From Lachnospiraceae bacterium (GTDB lineage: Bacteria > Bacillota > Clostridia > Lachnospirales > Lachnospiraceae), in the NCBI GenBank assembly GCA_028692975.1, contig JAQUWF010000001.1:1-64000 (forward strand): a stretch of 64,000 nucleotides of DNA. Direction: 5' to 3'. Of this stretch, positions 52,568 to 62,228 are shown in pieces (within the stretch, counting starts at the first letter, position 1; every line of letters starts with the position of its first letter). The position numbers and the translations under genes are program-made. The notes below the pieces were generated by a model. The model did not search any database. It was not told where the DNA came from and was given only the letters and a program-made list of their open reading frames with translations.

Positions 52568-55150
52568 ATGAATATCAGCAAATTTACGCAGAAATCCATA
52601 GAAGCGGTACAGAATCTGGAAAAGACCGCCTATGATTTTGGAAATCAGGAAATTGAACAGGAACATTTGCTGTACAATCTGATCCATCAGGAAGATTCCC
52701 TGATCTTGAAACTTATTGAGAAGATGGGGATCAATGGACAGCAGTTCCAGAATGCAGTAGATCAGGCACTGGAGGCCCGGGTCAAGGTGTCCGGCGGCTC
52801 TCCTTATATTGGGCCGGATCTGAATAAAGCACTGATCAAGGGCGAGGATGAGGCCAAGGCCATGGGGGACGAGTACGTTTCCGTGGAGCATTTATTCCTG
52901 TCCCTGCTGCATAACGCCAGCAAGACCGTGAAGAAACTGTTCCAGTCATTTGGCATTACCAAAGACGGCTTTCTGCAGGCACTTAGCACCGTGCGGGGCA
53001 ATCAGCGGGTGACTACGGACAATCCCGAGGCGACCTACGATACGTTGAATAAATACGGCCAGGATCTGGTGGAAAAAGCCAGATCCCAGAAACTGGATCC
53101 GGTCATTGGCCGTGATGCGGAGATCCGCAATGTGATCCGTATCCTGTCCCGCAAGACTAAGAACAATCCGGTGCTCATCGGTGAGCCTGGCGTCGGCAAG
53201 ACGGCGGCGGTGGAAGGCCTGGCCCAGCGTATCGTGCGAGGGGATGTACCGGAAGGGTTGAAGGATAAGAAGATATTTGCGCTGGATATGGGCGCTCTGG
53301 TAGCCGGGGCCAAATACCGTGGTGAGTTCGAGGAACGTCTGAAAGCGGTGCTGGAGGAAGTGCGCAGTTCGGAGGGACAGATTATCCTGTTTATTGACGA
53401 GCTGCATCTGATCGTGGGTGCAGGCAAGACAGACGGAGCCATGGATGCGGGCAATATGCTGAAACCTATGCTGGCCCGGGGCGAGCTGCACTGTATCGGT
53501 GCCACGACTTTGGATGAATACAGACAATATATAGAGAAGGATCCTGCGCTGGAGCGGCGTTTCCAGCCGGTTATGGTGGATGAGCCTACGGTGGAAGATA
53601 CGATTTCTATCCTGCGTGGTATCAAGGAAAGGTATGAGGTGTATCATGGTGTCAAGATTACGGATGGGGCGCTGGTCGCAGCGGCTACGCTCTCTCAGAG
53701 GTATATTACAGACCGGTTTCTCCCGGATAAAGCAATTGATCTTGTGGATGAAGCCTGCGCACTTATTAAGTCTGAGTTGGATTCTATGCCTACGGAGCTG
53801 GATGAATTACAGCGAAAGGTCATGCAGCTTGAGATCGAGGAGGCCGCACTCAAGAAAGAGAAGGACAAACTCAGTCAGGACCGCCTGAGCACGCTGCAGA
53901 AGGAACTGGCAGACCTGCGGGATGAGTTTAATGTACAGAAGGCAAAGTGGGACAACGAGAAGACTTCGGTGGAGGGTCTGCGGGTATACCGTGAGAAAAT
54001 AGATGAATTGAATAGTCAGATCCAGATCGCGAAACAGAATTATGATCTGGAGAAGGCCGCAGAACTGCAGTACGGAGAACTGCCTAGGGTACAGGCGGAA
54101 CTGGAAAAGGCTGAGGCTGCGGTAAAGGGCAAGGATCTTTCACTGGTGCATGAGAGTGTGACCGACGAGGAGATCGCCAAGATTATTTCCCGCTGGACCG
54201 GTATTCCGGTGGCGAAGCTGACAGAAGGCGAGCGCGCGAAGATACTGGGTCTGGAAGACCAGCTGCACAAGCGTGTAGTAGGACAGGACGAGGGCGTGAC
54301 TAAGGTGACGGAGGCTATCCTTCGTTCCAAAGCAGGCATCAAAGACCCGCGGAAACCAATCGGATCATTCCTGTTCCTTGGACCCACAGGCGTGGGCAAG
54401 ACGGAGTTGGCGAAGACCCTTGCGGAATATCTTTTCGACGATGAGAACAATATGGTTCGTATCGATATGAGTGAATATATGGAGAAACATTCCGTGTCCC
54501 GTCTGATCGGAGCACCTCCAGGATATGTGGGGTACGATGAGGGCGGTCAGCTGACCGAGGCAGTTCGCCGCAAACCATTCTCTGTGGTGCTTTTTGATGA
54601 GGTGGAGAAAGCCCACCCAGACGTATTCAATGTGCTGCTTCAGGTGCTGGATGACGGGCATATTACAGATTCCCAGGGACGGACCGTGGACTTTAAGAAT
54701 ACGATCCTGATCATGACTTCTAATATCGGCTCCAATTATCTGCTGGATGGCATTACAGAGGATGGCACGATCAAGCCGGAAGCGGAAGAGATGGTAAACA
54801 CGGATCTGCGGAATCATTTCAGGCCTGAGTTTATCAACCGTCTGGATGAGATTATTCTTTTTAAACCACTGACCAAGGATAATATATCGAAGATTGTCGA
54901 TTTGCTGGTGGCGGATCTGAATAAGAGACTGGAAGCGCAGGAACTGAAGCTGGAACTGACCGATGCGGCCAAACAGTTCGTGGTGGACGGCGGCTATGAC
55001 CCGTTTTACGGTGCGCGGCCTTTGAAACGTTATTTGCAGAAACATGTGGAAACCCAGGCGGCAAAACTGATTCTGGCCGGAAATGTGCGGGCAGAGTCTA
55101 CGATCCTGCTGGATGTGCGGGATGGAGAACTGGTGGCAGGAGTCAAGTAA
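52568..55150 (+). CDS. clpB: ATP-dependent disaggregase ClpB
   Basis: An 860-residue HSP100 chaperone that pulls polypeptides out of aggregates. The N-domain spans about 1-145. The first AAA+ domain has [18 protein letters not shown] and [10 protein letters not shown]; the coiled-coil middle domain (about 410-525) distinguishes ClpB from ClpA/ClpC; the second AAA+ has [18 protein letters not shown] and [16 protein letters not shown]. The C-terminal domain ([17 protein letters not shown]) is complete. AAAGGAGG precedes the ATG. It is a single-gene unit controlled by a CIRCE site. Confidence 0.97.
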   Translation: MNISKFTQKSIEAVQNLEKTAYDFGNQEIEQEHLLYNLIHQEDSLILKLIEKMGINGQQFQNAVDQALEARVKVSGGSPYIGPDLNKALIKGEDEAKAMGDEYVSVEHLFLSLLHNASKTVKKLFQSFGITKDGFLQALSTVRGNQRVTTDNPEATYDTLNKYGQDLVEKARSQKLDPVIGRDAEIRNVIRILSRKTKNNPVLIGEPGVGKTAAVEGLAQRIVRGDVPEGLKDKKIFALDMGALVAGAKYRGEFEERLKAVLEEVRSSEGQIILFIDELHLIVGAGKTDGAMDAGNMLKPMLARGELHCIGATTLDEYRQYIEKDPALERRFQPVMVDEPTVEDTISILRGIKERYEVYHGVKITDGALVAAATLSQRYITDRFLPDKAIDLVDEACALIKSELDSMPTELDELQRKVMQLEIEEAALKKEKDKLSQDRLSTLQKELADLRDEFNVQKAKWDNEKTSVEGLRVYREKIDELNSQIQIAKQNYDLEKAAELQYGELPRVQAELEKAEAAVKGKDLSLVHESVTDEEIAKIISRWTGIPVAKLTEGERAKILGLEDQLHKRVVGQDEGVTKVTEAILRSKAGIKDPRKPIGSFLFLGPTGVGKTELAKTLAEYLFDDENNMVRIDMSEYMEKHSVSRLIGAPPGYVGYDEGGQLTEAVRRKPFSVVLFDEVEKAHPDVFNVLLQVLDDGHITDSQGRTVDFKNTILIMTSNIGSNYLLDGITEDGTIKPEAEEMVNTDLRNHFRPEFINRLDEIILFKPLTKDNISKIVDLLVADLNKRLEAQELKLELTDAAKQFVVDGGYDPFYGARPLKRYLQKHVETQAAKLILAGNVRAESTILLDVRDGELVAGVK

Positions 55151-55155
55151 ATATA

Positions 55156-55195
55156 AAAAGAGCCCGGTATTGGCGTGATGCCTACCGGACTCTTG
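55156..55195 (-). terminator. Terminator for the DUF4250-MATE transcript
   Basis: On the minus strand AAGAGTCCGGTA pairs with TACCGGGCTCTT and is followed by TTTTA. On the plus strand no T-run follows, so it mainly serves the minus-strand genes. Confidence 0.8.
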
Positions 55196-55208
55196 CTCGA
55201 TTGCGATT

Positions 55209-55406
55209 CTAATGGGGGTATTTTCCCCAGTGGGTTTCGAATTGGTTGTGATCGGGATTGTAGTCATAGTCTACATTGCCCAGGGTTTCTACGATGTGGT
55301 CCTGGTCGGCGTCCAGGCTGCGGCACAGGTCTTTCAGCGAAGCGTAATGATCGCGCAGCTGGGTGTTGATGTAACTTAATAAAATGATTGGATCTTTTGG
55401 GATCAT
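55209..55406 (-). CDS. DUF4250 family protein
   Basis: A 65-residue protein that is a complete DUF4250 domain: IPKDPIILLSYINTQLRDHY, the acidic SLDADQDHIVETLGNVDYDY region and a C-terminal YNPDHNQFET stretch. The family is small, restricted largely to Firmicutes and Bacteroidetes, and has no known function. AGGAGG-like GGAGGCCT lies before the start. It is 10 bp after the MATE exporter gene in the same direction and probably co-transcribed. Confidence 0.85.
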   Translation of the reverse strand: MIPKDPIILLSYINTQLRDHYASLKDLCRSLDADQDHIVETLGNVDYDYNPDHNQFETHWGKYPH

Positions 55407-55416
55407 GGGAGGCCTC

Positions 55417-56775
55417 CTATAAATTTTTTAACTTTAAGCGGTAGATTCGCTTTAACAGTAGTGTGGTCAGTACCAGCGAGAATATTTCCGCGATGGGGAA
55501 AGACCACCAGACTGCATCCAGACCGAATACATTGGCAAGTATCGCGGCGGAGGGCAGCAGTATGAAAATCTGGCGCACCAGAGATACCCATAGGCTGTAC
55601 ACGCCATTTCCAAGAGCTTGGAACAGGCAGCCGGTGATGATACAGTATCCGCCGAAAGCAAAACTCAGGCTGATGATGCGCAGGGCAGGAGTACCAATGG
55701 CAATCATGTCCGGGGAAGCATTGAAGATACCCAGTAATTGCGCTGGGAACAGGCAGAAGACTGCCAGGCCGATGAGCATGAAGATTACTGCCGCGATAGC
55801 GCTGAGTTTGTATGTTTTTATGATACGATCGCGGTTTCTGGCACCATAGTTGTAGGCGGCAATGGGAATCATTCCGTTGGTCAGGCCGAATACCGGCATA
55901 AAAACAAAACTGTTTAACTTGAAATATACCCCAAATACGGTGGCTGCCGTGGAGGTAAAGGGTACCAGGATCTTATTCATACCAAAGGTCATGACAGAAC
56001 CGATAGCCTGCACCACGATAGAGGGAGCCCCCACCGCATAGATGCTTTTGATGGTCCCACCGTGGGGGCGGAAGCCCTTGAAGGACAGCTTTATTTCTTT
56101 GTTTATTTTACAGTTAAAGATAAATCCAAGCAGCAGCCCGCAAAACTGGCCGATCACGGTGGCGATAGCGGCACCGGCTACGCCCATTTCGGGCAGCCCA
56201 AAATATCCGAAGATCAGGATTGGGTCCAGGATAATGTTCACAATAGCACCAAGAGCCTGAGAAATCATGGATGGGACCGCCTTGCCTGTGGACTGCAGCA
56301 GCCGTTCGAAGGTAATCTGCAGGAATACAAAAATGGAGCAGGCGGAAATGATGTCCATATATTCGATACCATATTTTACGATAATGTCACGGTTTCCAGC
56401 CATATTGTTGGTCTGGGTGGCAAAAAATGTGCCGGAGAGGGATATGCCCAGGATTGCAAAGATAATGGCACTGATCACGGCGAGAAAAATACCGTTGGTC
56501 GCGGCCTTGTTGACTCCGTTGAAATTCTTTTCGCCCAGATTGCGGGAGAGGAGGGATGCCATACCCACGGCAGTTCCGATGGAAAATGCCAGCAGCAGAT
56601 TCTGGACGGGAAAGACCAGCGAAACGGCGGTCAGCGCATCCTCGCTGATCTGCGAAACGAAGATACTGTCCACCACATTGTACATAGCCTGTACCAGCAT
56701 GGATATAATAATAGGAAGGGACATACCGAACAGTAATTTCGGGATCGGTTGTACTCCCATTTTGTTTTCAGCCAT
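55417..56775 (-). CDS. MATE-family efflux transporter
   Basis: A 452-residue membrane exporter with 12 predicted helices in two similar halves. MATE features include PIPKLLFGMSLPIIISMLVQ, NVVDSIFVSQISEDALTAVSL and, in the second half, GMNKILVPFTSTAATVFGVY with GLTNGMIPIAAYNYGARN. These proteins export cationic drugs or metabolites with Na+ or H+ influx. The transcript probably includes the DUF4250 gene. AAAGGAGT precedes the start. Substrate unknown. Confidence 0.93.
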   Translation of the reverse strand: MAENKMGVQPIPKLLFGMSLPIIISMLVQAMYNVVDSIFVSQISEDALTAVSLVFPVQNLLLAFSIGTAVGMASLLSRNLGEKNFNGVNKAATNGIFLAVISAIIFAILGISLSGTFFATQTNNMAGNRDIIVKYGIEYMDIISACSIFVFLQITFERLLQSTGKAVPSMISQALGAIVNIILDPILIFGYFGLPEMGVAGAAIATVIGQFCGLLLGFIFNCKINKEIKLSFKGFRPHGGTIKSIYAVGAPSIVVQAIGSVMTFGMNKILVPFTSTAATVFGVYFKLNSFVFMPVFGLTNGMIPIAAYNYGARNRDRIIKTYKLSAIAAVIFMLIGLAVFCLFPAQLLGIFNASPDMIAIGTPALRIISLSFAFGGYCIITGCLFQALGNGVYSLWVSLVRQIFILLPSAAILANVFGLDAVWWSFPIAEIFSLVLTTLLLKRIYRLKLKNL

Positions 56776-56872
56776 AATATACTCCTTTGTATTGTTCCAA
56801 TATTTTTGCGTGTTTATTCATTGTATAAGAATATAAAATATATGTCAACAGATGCTCTGCACAAAAGGGGAA

Positions 56873-56908
56873 TTTACCCAGAGAGTGTTTCGTGGTATAC
56901 TACTTGCA
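56873..56908 (+). promoter_or_regulatory. Promoter placing transcription start at or next to the methyltransferase ATG
   Basis: TTTACC (56873-56878) and TATACT (56896-56901) are 17 bp apart, and the ATG begins six bases after the -10 box. No Shine-Dalgarno sequence precedes the ATG, so a leaderless mRNA is likely. Confidence 0.6.
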
Positions 56909-57669
56909 TGGATGCTTATAAGAATTTTGCCCGGCTCTATGATACCTTCATGGACAATGTGCCATACGAGGAATGGAGCGGGTATATCAAAAACAAACTA
57001 ACTGAATATGGAATAAAAGATGGTCTGGTGCTGGATCTGGGATGCGGGACCGGAAATATGACGGAGCTTCTGGCCAAGGCCGGTTACGATATGATCGGTG
57101 TGGACAATGCGGAGGATATGCTGGAGGAAGCCATGGAGAAAAAGGCACAGTCCGGGCGTGATATTCTCTATCTCATGCAGGATATGCGGGAGTTTGAACT
57201 CTACGGGACAGTGCGTGCTGTGATCAGCATCTGTGATTCGCTGAATTATATGACGGAGGATGCAGATCTTCTGCAGGTGTTCCGTCTGGTGAATAATTAT
57301 CTGGATCCAGGAGGTCTGTTTCTCTTTGATATGAACACGTTGTACAAATACCGGGAACTGCTGGGGGATGACACCATTGCCGAGAATCGGGAAGAGGGCA
57401 GCTTTATCTGGGAGAATTATTTTGATGTGGAAAGTGCGGTAAATGAATATGCACTGACTATCTTTACCCCGGAGGAAGACGGCCGCTACAGCAAGTACGA
57501 GGAATTTCATTATCAGAAGGCATACCGGGTAGAACGTATCCGGAAACTATTGGAGCAGGCGGGGCTGGCTTTTGTGTGCGCCTATGATGCCTACACGGAC
57601 GAGCCGGTGCGGGAAGACAGCGAGCGGATATTTATTATAGCAAAAGAACAGGAGAAAGAACATGAGTGA
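56908..57669 (+). CDS. SAM-dependent class I methyltransferase
   Basis: A 253-residue enzyme. The SAM-binding loop is VLDLGCGTGNMTELLAKAGY (about 33-52), followed by GVDNAEDMLEEA (motif II) and ICDSLNYMTEDADLL (motif IV region). Homologous genes in Firmicutes usually start with MDAYKNFARLYD or similar, supporting ATG 56908. No ribosome site precedes it and the -10 box is six bases away. It overlaps hslO by 8 bases, a common gene pair order in Lachnospiraceae. Substrate unknown. Confidence 0.9.
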   Translation: MDAYKNFARLYDTFMDNVPYEEWSGYIKNKLTEYGIKDGLVLDLGCGTGNMTELLAKAGYDMIGVDNAEDMLEEAMEKKAQSGRDILYLMQDMREFELYGTVRAVISICDSLNYMTEDADLLQVFRLVNNYLDPGGLFLFDMNTLYKYRELLGDDTIAENREEGSFIWENYFDVESAVNEYALTIFTPEEDGRYSKYEEFHYQKAYRVERIRKLLEQAGLAFVCAYDAYTDEPVREDSERIFIIAKEQEKEHE

Positions 57670-58540
57670 TTATATAATCAGAGCGACAGCGGCGCAGGGA
57701 CAGGTGAGAGCCTTCGCGGCTACTACAAAAGAAATGGCCGAAAAGGCCAGAACCAGCCACAATACCAGCCCCATCGCCACAGCGGCACTGGGCAGACTTA
57801 TGACGGCGGGTGCCATGATGGGAAGCATGATGAAGGGCGATGCGGATCTGATGACACTGCAGATCAAGGGTGACGGACCGATCCAGGGTATTACCGTGAC
57901 GGCGGATTCCCATGGAAATGTGAAGGGCTATGTTGGTAATCCAATGGTCATGCTGCCGCCAAATGAGAAGAGCAAACTGGACGTTGGCGGTGCTGTAGGT
58001 GCCGGTTACTTAAACATTATCAAGGATCTGGGCATGAAAGAGCCTTATGTGGGCCAGGTGGAGCTGCAGACAGGAGAGATCGCTGATGACCTGACTTATT
58101 ATTTTGCCACCAGCGAGCAGACTCCTTCCGTAGTGGGCCTTGGGGTGCTTATGGAAAAGACCAATCATGTGAAGCAGTCCGGTGGATTTATCATCCAGCT
58201 CATGCCGGATGCCACGGAGGAAGTGATCGACCAGCTGGAGGCGAAACTGGCCCAGGTGGATTCGGTGACGAAGCTTCTGGATGCGGGCAAGACACCGGAA
58301 CTTATTCTGGAGCAGCTGCTGGGGGATATGGATCTGGAGATTCTGGATAAGATGGATACGCGCTTCTGCTGTAACTGCAGCAAAGACCGGGTGGCGAAAG
58401 CCCTGATCAGCATTGGCAGAGATTCTTTGCAGGAGATCATCGATGACGGAAAGCCGGTAGAGATGAACTGTCATTTCTGCAATACCAGTTATGAATTTTC
58501 GCTGGATGAAGTCAAGGAATTATATGAAATAAGCAAATAG
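57662..58540 (+). CDS. hslO: Redox-regulated chaperone Hsp33
   Basis: A 292-residue holdase activated by oxidation. The N-terminal domain (about 1-225) has the typical DYIIRATAAQGQVRAFAATT start and GDGPIQGITVTADSHGNVKGYV. The C-terminal redox switch has the zinc ligands CNC (in RFCCNCSKDR) and CHFC (in MNCHFCNTSY), in the CxC...CxxC form. It overlaps the methyltransferase gene; translation is likely coupled. Confidence 0.96.
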   Translation: MSDYIIRATAAQGQVRAFAATTKEMAEKARTSHNTSPIATAALGRLMTAGAMMGSMMKGDADLMTLQIKGDGPIQGITVTADSHGNVKGYVGNPMVMLPPNEKSKLDVGGAVGAGYLNIIKDLGMKEPYVGQVELQTGEIADDLTYYFATSEQTPSVVGLGVLMEKTNHVKQSGGFIIQLMPDATEEVIDQLEAKLAQVDSVTKLLDAGKTPELILEQLLGDMDLEILDKMDTRFCCNCSKDRVAKALISIGRDSLQEIIDDGKPVEMNCHFCNTSYEFSLDEVKELYEISK

Positions 58541-58576
58541 AAAATCACGACAATTGACATAAGTGAGGGCGAAGAG

Positions 58577-60487
58577 ATGAAACAGGGATTTATAAAGGTG
58601 GCGGCGGGGACGCCGAAGATACAGGTGGCGGATCCGGTCTACAACAGAGAACGCATGGTGGAACTGATCCGGGAAATGGCTGACAGCGGTGCGAAGATTA
58701 TGGTTTTGCCGGAACTTTGTATGACGGGCTATACCTGCAGTGACCTGTTCTTGCAGGAGCACCTGCTGGAGGAGACGAAACGGCAGCTGCTGATTCTGGG
58801 CAAGGAGATTGCAAATGTGGACGGGCTGATCTTCGTGGGTCTGCCCTATGAGCAGGATGGCAAATTATATAACGTGGCAGCAGTCATAAACCGCGGCGCA
58901 GTCATCGCCATGGTGCCAAAGTCATACCTGCCTTCCTACAGTGAATTCTACGAGGAGCGCCACTTCTATCCGGGCAGTCGCGATATAGAGCAGACGCTTT
59001 GGGATGGAAAAGAGATTCCTTTTGGTACGGATATTTTGTTTGCCTGCGCACAGATGCCGCGGCTTATGGTGGCAGCGGAGATTTGTGAGGACCTCTGGGC
59101 ACCTGCACCGCCCAGCGTGGACCATGCACTGGCGGGGGCGACAGTATTGGTAAACCTTTCGGCCAGCGACGAGACCACGGGCAAGGACACGTACCGGCGC
59201 AGTCTGGTACAGAACCAGTCGGCACGGCTGGTCAGCGCCTATATCTATGCCACGGCCGGAGAAGGGGAATCCACCACGGATCTGGTCTTTGGCGGGCAGA
59301 ATATGATTGCAGAAAACGGTGTGGTCTTAGCCGAAGCCAAACGATTTGCAAATGAGACTATTTACGCTGATATCGATGTCCATCGATTGGTCAGCGAGCG
59401 AAGAAGGATGACTACCTACCCGGCACAAAACGGAGAGGGTTACGAAAAGGTTTCCTTCGAACTGAATATGGAAGAGACGAAGCTGACCCGGCGCTTTGAC
59501 CCGAAGCCTTTCGTGCCAGACAGCAAGGCAGACAGGGATAAGCGGTGCGATGAGATTATCATGATGCAGGCCATGGGCCTGAAGAAACGTCTGGAACATA
59601 CCCACTGCAAGACAGCCGTGGTTGGTATATCAGGCGGACTGGATTCCACGCTGGCTATGCTGGTTATGGCACGGGCTTTTGACTTGGCGGGCATACCGAG
59701 AGAGCAGATGCTGGCCGTGACCATGCCATGCTTTGGTACTACGGACCGGACCTATCAGAATGCATGTACACTTACCAGATCCCTGGGTGCTGCCTTAAAA
59801 GAAATTCGTATCGAGGATGCAGTACATCAGCATTTTACCGATATCGGCCATGACCCCGAAGTACATGACGTGACCTATGAGAATTCCCAGGCCAGGGAGC
59901 GCACCCAGGTGCTTATGGATATTGCAAATCAGGAGAATGGTATGGTGATCGGCACGGGAGACCTGTCTGAGCTGGCCCTTGGCTGGGCGACTTATAATGG
60001 AGACCACATGTCTATGTATGCGGTAAATGCGTCGGTGCCAAAGACTTTGGTGCGTCATCTGGTACGGTATTATGCGGATACCTGCGGAGATGCCCAATTG
60101 GAGAAGATACTTCTGGATGTGCTGGATACGCCGGTAAGCCCGGAACTTCTGCCACCAAAAGACGGCGTGATCGCCCAAAAGACGGAAGATCTGGTGGGAC
60201 CTTACGAACTCCATGATTTCTTCTTATACTATATGCTGCGTGTGGGCTATACACCGGCCAAGGTATACCGCGTGGCGAAACAGGCATTTGCAAAAGAATA
60301 CGACGACGAGACAATCTTAAAATGGCTGAAAGTCTTCTATCGCCGCTTCTTTACACAACAGTTCAAGCGATCCTGCCTGCCGGACGGACCGAAGGTAGGT
60401 AGTGTGGCGGTATCTCCCAGAGGAGACCTGCGTATGCCAAGTGATGCCTGCGCCAGAATCTGGCTGGACGAATTGGAAAAATTGTAG
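58577..60487 (+). CDS. nadE: Glutamine-dependent NAD+ synthetase
   Basis: A 636-residue two-domain enzyme making NAD+ from nicotinate adenine dinucleotide. The N-terminal nitrilase-type glutaminase (about 1-280) has Glu in VLPELCMTGYT, Lys in VPKSYLPSYSEFYEERHF and the Cys nucleophile in AAEICEDLWAP. The C-terminal synthetase (about 320-636) has the PP-loop GISGGLDSTLAM and GTGDLSELALGW. It starts 36 bp after hslO and ends in a bidirectional hairpin. Confidence 0.97.
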   Translation: MKQGFIKVAAGTPKIQVADPVYNRERMVELIREMADSGAKIMVLPELCMTGYTCSDLFLQEHLLEETKRQLLILGKEIANVDGLIFVGLPYEQDGKLYNVAAVINRGAVIAMVPKSYLPSYSEFYEERHFYPGSRDIEQTLWDGKEIPFGTDILFACAQMPRLMVAAEICEDLWAPAPPSVDHALAGATVLVNLSASDETTGKDTYRRSLVQNQSARLVSAYIYATAGEGESTTDLVFGGQNMIAENGVVLAEAKRFANETIYADIDVHRLVSERRRMTTYPAQNGEGYEKVSFELNMEETKLTRRFDPKPFVPDSKADRDKRCDEIIMMQAMGLKKRLEHTHCKTAVVGISGGLDSTLAMLVMARAFDLAGIPREQMLAVTMPCFGTTDRTYQNACTLTRSLGAALKEIRIEDAVHQHFTDIGHDPEVHDVTYENSQARERTQVLMDIANQENGMVIGTGDLSELALGWATYNGDHMSMYAVNASVPKTLVRHLVRYYADTCGDAQLEKILLDVLDTPVSPELLPPKDGVIAQKTEDLVGPYELHDFFLYYMLRVGYTPAKVYRVAKQAFAKEYDDETILKWLKVFYRRFFTQQFKRSCLPDGPKVGSVAVSPRGDLRMPSDACARIWLDELEKL

Positions 60488-60511
60488 TACGGTGCTACAA
60501 TTTCGCTTTTT
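60478..60511. terminator. Bidirectional terminator between nadE and the FMN-binding-like gene
   Basis: AAATTGTAG and CTACAATTT pair around a seven-base loop, with CGCTTTTT following. It overlaps the ends of both converging genes. Confidence 0.7.
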
Positions 60512-60929
60512 CCAAAGCGGCAGAGATAGCACTTAGCAGCAGCTGGGAGGTATATTTGCTGTCCTCGCTGTAACTGATCTGATCCACCGTTTGTGTGGCG
60601 TATATCTGCGTAGCCAGTTCCTCCAGAGCCGGCTCCATGAGTGGATAGGCGGCGGAGACGGTCTCGCTCAGATTGATCAACTCGATGGATTTGATGCGGT
60701 CTGCATCCACTGTGACTGCCACATCAAACGTAGTATCGTTCAAGGTAACAGGGGTGGTATAAAGCCCTGCACAATAAGAAGAGGAAGTCGTTTCTGCGGC
60801 TTCCTTTTTTGGCGCCCTGCCGAACATCAGGTAAAGCAGTACAGCCAGAACCAGAGCCAGCCCAAGGAAAATAGCCGTATAAATGACTTCCTTCATATGT
60901 AAAACAACAATCTTTGTCTTAGCACTCAT
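60495..60929 (-). CDS. Membrane-anchored FMN-binding-domain-like protein
   Basis: A 144-residue protein with one N-terminal membrane helix (about 13-35: EVIYTAIFLGLALVLAVLLYL). The extracytoplasmic part (about 50-144) resembles an FMN-binding (PF04205-like) domain: TTFDVAVTVDADRIKSIELI, NLSETVSAAY and a C-terminal SQLLLSAISAALEKA. The S/T-G-A-T flavinylation motif is missing (SEDSKYTS stands in its place), so covalent FMN is not expected. AGGAGG supports the start. Function unknown. Confidence 0.65.
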   Translation of the reverse strand: MSAKTKIVVLHMKEVIYTAIFLGLALVLAVLLYLMFGRAPKKEAAETTSSSYCAGLYTTPVTLNDTTFDVAVTVDADRIKSIELINLSETVSAAYPLMEPALEELATQIYATQTVDQISYSEDSKYTSQLLLSAISAALEKAKL

Positions 60930-60995
60930 CCCATTTCCTCCTGTATACTTTCTATATCATATTAGAGGAAAAATGGAAATATGCGTAACAATACA

Positions 60996-61031
60996 GAAAA
61001 AGGGTGAACCATGCTGACATGATTCACCCTT
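60996..61031 (-). terminator. Terminator after the PRPP synthetase gene
   Basis: On the minus strand AAGGGTGAATCATG pairs with CATGGTTCACCCTT and is followed by TTTC. Confidence 0.88.
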
Positions 61032-61043
61032 GCTGTAATTATT

Positions 61044-62228
61044 TTAAATTTCTTCGTGATTGCGGTATTTATTCAATACTTTATTGATGCGGTCTACCGG
61101 ATTCAGCAGATGGCTGATGGAAGAGTCGTGATTCAATGTATCGATAATCAGCGCAATGTACTTGCTCATATCGCAATTTGCATAATATGGCTTGCTTAGT
61201 AATTCTTCGGTCTGGTACACCAGATTGGTGGTGATCAGGCAGTCGAATGCGCCATTTGCGTAAGCTTCATCGAAGCGTTTCAGCCCGTTGGTAAACAGAC
61301 CAAAAGTTGAACACATGAAGATCTTGCCGGCCTTACGTTTTTTCAGGAGAGCGGCTACCTCCAGCATACTGTCGCCGGAAGAGATCATATCGTCAATAAT
61401 AATCATATCTTTGCCTTCCACGTCGGCACCCAGGAATTCGTGGGCAACGATAGGATTGCGGCCATCGATAATGGTAGAATAGTCACGTCTCTTATAGAAC
61501 ATACCCATATCAACGCCAAGTACGTTGGCAATATAAATTGCACGGCCCATACCACCTTCATCAGGAGAGATGACCATAAGATTGTCACTGTCGATCTTCA
61601 GTTCTTTATCCCAACGCAGGATCGCTTTGATAAACTGGTAAGCGGGCTGTACGGTCTCGAAACCGTTTAACGGAATCGCATTCTGTACACGTGCATCGTG
61701 GGCATCGAAGGTGATGATATCGCTGACACCCATGCTGGTCAGTTCCTGCAGTGCATTGGCGCAGTCCAGGGATTCGCGGTCGGAACGTTTATGCTGACGG
61801 CTCTCATACAGGAACGGCATAATCACGTTGATACGTCTCGCCTTGCCGCCGATAGCAGCGATGATGCGTTTGAGATCCTGAAAATGGTCATCCGGTGACA
61901 TATAGTTTGTGTAGCCGTACATTGGGTAGGTCAGGCTGTAATTACAAACATCTACCAGAAGATAAATATCGTCTCCTCGTACGGATTCGGTCAGCAGGCC
62001 TTTTGCTTCGCCGGATCCGAAACGGGGTGTCTTGGAACCTATGATATAGGTGTCTCGCTCATAACCGCTTTTTGCATAGCCTTTTGATGCATTTTCCCGT
62101 TCGCGACGCCATTGAACCAGATAGGCATCTACCTTCTTGCCCAATTCAGTACAGCTGGATAAGGGGATCAGCCCCAAACGTCCGGTAGGGATCGTATCTA
62201 ATGCAGGAATCGTCTTTTGCTCGCTCAT
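61044..62228 (-). CDS. prs: Ribose-phosphate pyrophosphokinase (PRPP synthetase), long form
   Basis: A 394-residue enzyme forming PRPP from ribose 5-phosphate and ATP. The PRPP loop is DMIIIDDMISSGDSMLEVAALL; MPFLYESRQHKRSDRESL and TFDAHDARVQNAIP match the ATP/ribose-phosphate regions. It is about 75 residues longer than standard Prs, with an N-terminal extension (YERDTYIIGSKTPRFGSGEA), a form common in Lachnospiraceae. The start overlaps the helicase-loader stop by one base (TAATG), so they share a transcript. Confidence 0.92.
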   Translation of the reverse strand: MSEQKTIPALDTIPTGRLGLIPLSSCTELGKKVDAYLVQWRRERENASKGYAKSGYERDTYIIGSKTPRFGSGEAKGLLTESVRGDDIYLLVDVCNYSLTYPMYGYTNYMSPDDHFQDLKRIIAAIGGKARRINVIMPFLYESRQHKRSDRESLDCANALQELTSMGVSDIITFDAHDARVQNAIPLNGFETVQPAYQFIKAILRWDKELKIDSDNLMVISPDEGGMGRAIYIANVLGVDMGMFYKRRDYSTIIDGRNPIVAHEFLGADVEGKDMIIIDDMISSGDSMLEVAALLKKRKAGKIFMCSTFGLFTNGLKRFDEAYANGAFDCLITTNLVYQTEELLSKPYYANCDMSKYIALIIDTLNHDSSISHLLNPVDRINKVLNKYRNHEEI

